A DNA stretch of 64,000 nucleotides, from positions 3,294 to 67,293 of the forward strand of contig CALSOR010000001.1 of the NCBI GenBank assembly GCA_943788025.1, in the 5' to 3' direction. Positions 62,781-64,000 of the stretch are shown here, piece after piece; within the stretch, counting starts at the first letter, position 1; the number at the start of each line of letters is the position of its first letter. The translations under genes were made by a program, and so were the position numbers. Source of the DNA: JABAAE01 sp905480545. GTDB taxonomy: Bacteria; Planctomycetota; Planctomycetia; Pirellulales; Pirellulaceae. The notes below the pieces were generated by a model. That model ran no database searches. It was not told the DNA's origin and was given only the letters and a program-made list of their open reading frames with translations.

Positions 62781-63365
62781 ATGGCCAGCGTTAGTATTCC
62801 TGATGAAAACCGCGAAATTACGGACCCCGCCGAGATTCGTGAGTTCCTTGCTCCATTCGGTCTCTGGTATGAGAAGTGGGATGTTGAAGGACGAATCGGT
62901 CCCGACGCAACCAATGAGGAAATCCTTGAGGCTTACAAACCCGAGATTGATCGCCTCAAAGAAACAGGCGGATTCGTGACCGCCGACGTAATCAACGTCA
63001 CGCCGGGGACCGAGGGTCTCGAAGCGATGTTGAACAAGTTCAATAAAGAACATACTCACGACGAGGACGAAGTTCGCTTCACCGTTAAGGGTAGTGGCGT
63101 GTTTCACGTTCATCCGGAGAATGGACCGGTCTTTGGGATTACCGTCGAGTCCGGTGACTTGGTCAACGTCCCTCGTGGAACTCAACACTGGTTCAACCTG
63201 TGCAACGATAAAACCATTCGGTGCATCCGCTTGTTTGAAGATCCCGGCGGATGGACTCCTCATTACATCGAAGAATCGGTTCATGAGAATTACGCCCCGA
63301 TTTGCCTTGGCCCTAGCTACCTAACGGGCGAAAGCGGTGCCGAACCAGTCGTAGATCTAAACTGA
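62781..63365 (+). CDS. mtnD: Acireductone dioxygenase
   Basis: 194 residues. A cupin core has the metal ligands in KEHTHDEDEVRFTVKGSG (two His and Glu) and in FHVHPENGPVFGITVESGDL, with NVPRGTQHWFNLCNDK supplying the last His. Length and motifs fit the family. It oxidises the acireductone of methionine salvage to 2-keto-4-methylthiobutyrate and formate with an iron centre (a nickel centre would give CO and no useful product). The ATG at 62781 follows a GGAG. The mtnC gene starts 42 nt downstream. Confidence 0.96.
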   Translation: MASVSIPDENREITDPAEIREFLAPFGLWYEKWDVEGRIGPDATNEEILEAYKPEIDRLKETGGFVTADVINVTPGTEGLEAMLNKFNKEHTHDEDEVRFTVKGSGVFHVHPENGPVFGITVESGDLVNVPRGTQHWFNLCNDKTIRCIRLFEDPGGWTPHYIEESVHENYAPICLGPSYLTGESGAEPVVDLN

Positions 63366-63407
63366 TTTTGCAAGTCCAATTTTTGATTCCGAAAACCGAA
63401 AGCCATC

Positions 63408-64000
63408 GTGATTCCAATTCAATGTGACTGCATCTTGCTCGATATCGAGGGCACAACGTCCTCGATTAGTTTCGTGTACGATAAAATGTTTCCTTTCGTC
63501 CGCGAGAATTTGCATCATTTTCTCACAGCGAATTGGAACGATGAAGAACTGACCCAAGCGGTCAAGCAAATCGCCAGTGACGCAAAACTGAGTGACTGGC
63601 CTGATCGCAGTCTTCCCCCAGCTGAGCAACAAAACGCTGTTGCCGCAGAGGTCATTCGTCAAATGGACAGTGACATCAAAGCGACCGGACTGAAAATGCT
63701 TCAAGGTCAAATCTGGAAAAGCGGTTTTGACTCGGGCGAATTGCAGGCACACATTTATGAGGATGTGAAACCCGCAATCGAGTCTTGGAAAAGCCTAGGT
63801 AAAGACATTTCCATTTATTCATCTGGAAGCGTTCAAGCTCAGTTGCTTTTCTTCGGTCACACGATTCAGGGAGATTTGCTTTCCCATTTCTCGGCGCACT
63901 ACGATACAAAAATCGGATCCAAAAAAGAGGTGGGCAGTTACGACTTTATCGCGAATCAAATGGGTGTCGATCCGGAAAAAATCCTTTTCATCAGTGACAT
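63408..64000 (+). CDS. mtnC: Enolase-phosphatase E1, truncated by the window edge
   Basis: A GTG at 63408 opens 197 codons to the window end with no stop. The HAD start DCILLDIEGTTSSISFVYDK carries the nucleophile Asp of DIEGTT. MFPFVRENLHHFL, WKSGFDSGELQAHIYEDVKP, SIYSSGSVQAQLLFFGHT (Ser motif II), GDLLSHFSAHYDTKIGSKKE and ILFISD follow. The enzyme enolises and dephosphorylates 2,3-diketo-5-methylthiopentyl-1-phosphate to the acireductone used by MtnD. The order mtnB-mtnD-mtnC on one strand makes a salvage operon. It is partial here by position only, as no defect is visible. Confidence 0.95.
   Translation, partial: MIPIQCDCILLDIEGTTSSISFVYDKMFPFVRENLHHFLTANWNDEELTQAVKQIASDAKLSDWPDRSLPPAEQQNAVAAEVIRQMDSDIKATGLKMLQGQIWKSGFDSGELQAHIYEDVKPAIESWKSLGKDISIYSSGSVQAQLLFFGHTIQGDLLSHFSAHYDTKIGSKKEVGSYDFIANQMGVDPEKILFISD

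Overview
The window reads as a planctomycete chromosome, most likely of the Pirellulales/Rhodopirellula type. It has several large secreted proteins that pair CxxCH cytochrome domains with DUF1549/1553 or DUF1587/1592/1588/1585, their DUF1552 and DUF1501 partners, a Cys-type sulfatase, many lipoproteins, an MraZ gene standing alone, and spaced-out genes with short operons. These assignments come from motif and family recognition by eye; no search was run.

Layout. (1) 1-16.8 kb, nearly all on the minus strand, is an accessory catabolic block: an FAD oxidoreductase with EF-hands, a GH105-type hydrolase joined to a metallophosphoesterase, a SUMF1-like protein with two HExxH domains, an LRR protein, two DUF1592-type cytochrome proteins and two DUF1552 proteins. 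Its first 7 kb looks GC-richer than the rest, and only this block carries two families of palindromic intergenic repeats. (2) 16.4-18.8 kb is a degenerate junction with a sigma-factor stub and the 5' half of a tRNA-Arg gene. (3) 18.8-32.2 kb holds a DUF1549/1553 + DUF1501 + PQQ-propeller operon, glycine cleavage genes gcvT-gcvH with a lipoate ligase, an FHA protein, an ECF sigma/anti-sigma pair and conserved hypotheticals. (4) 32.7-36.3 kb: an IS3-family element sits between the signal peptide and the body of a TolC-type gene. (5) 36.5-51.2 kb: a large membrane protein, a sulfatase, a terpene-cyclase-like protein, an aminotransferase, coaD, two divergent phosphohexomutases, an AEC transporter, and an hsp20 gene behind a near-perfect sigma-54 promoter. 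(6) 51.6-59.4 kb: a seven-gene minus-strand operon for a tripartite ABC exporter (TolC, HlyD adaptor, ATPase, two FtsX-type permeases) that also contains a Cys-rich secreted protein and a lipoprotein. (7) 59.9-64 kb: mraZ, a broken alanine dehydrogenase gene, and methionine-salvage genes mtnB, mtnD, mtnC.

The most interesting signal is the exporter-operon lipoprotein. Its frame is interrupted by one TGA placed directly after a Cys in a Pro-Trp-Asp-Tyr-Cys motif, continues in the same frame for 58 sensible residues, and the TGA is followed at 14 nt by a perfect hairpin whose loop begins 21 nt after the TGA, as expected of a bacterial SECIS. I propose it is a selenoprotein.

Many otherwise well-conserved genes carry one-base frameshifts, mostly an extra base in a short homopolymer. 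The simplest reading is indel errors in the assembly, so these genes are given as whole loci with the shift positions stated. Real decay is more likely in the first 3.3 kb and in the alanine dehydrogenase gene.
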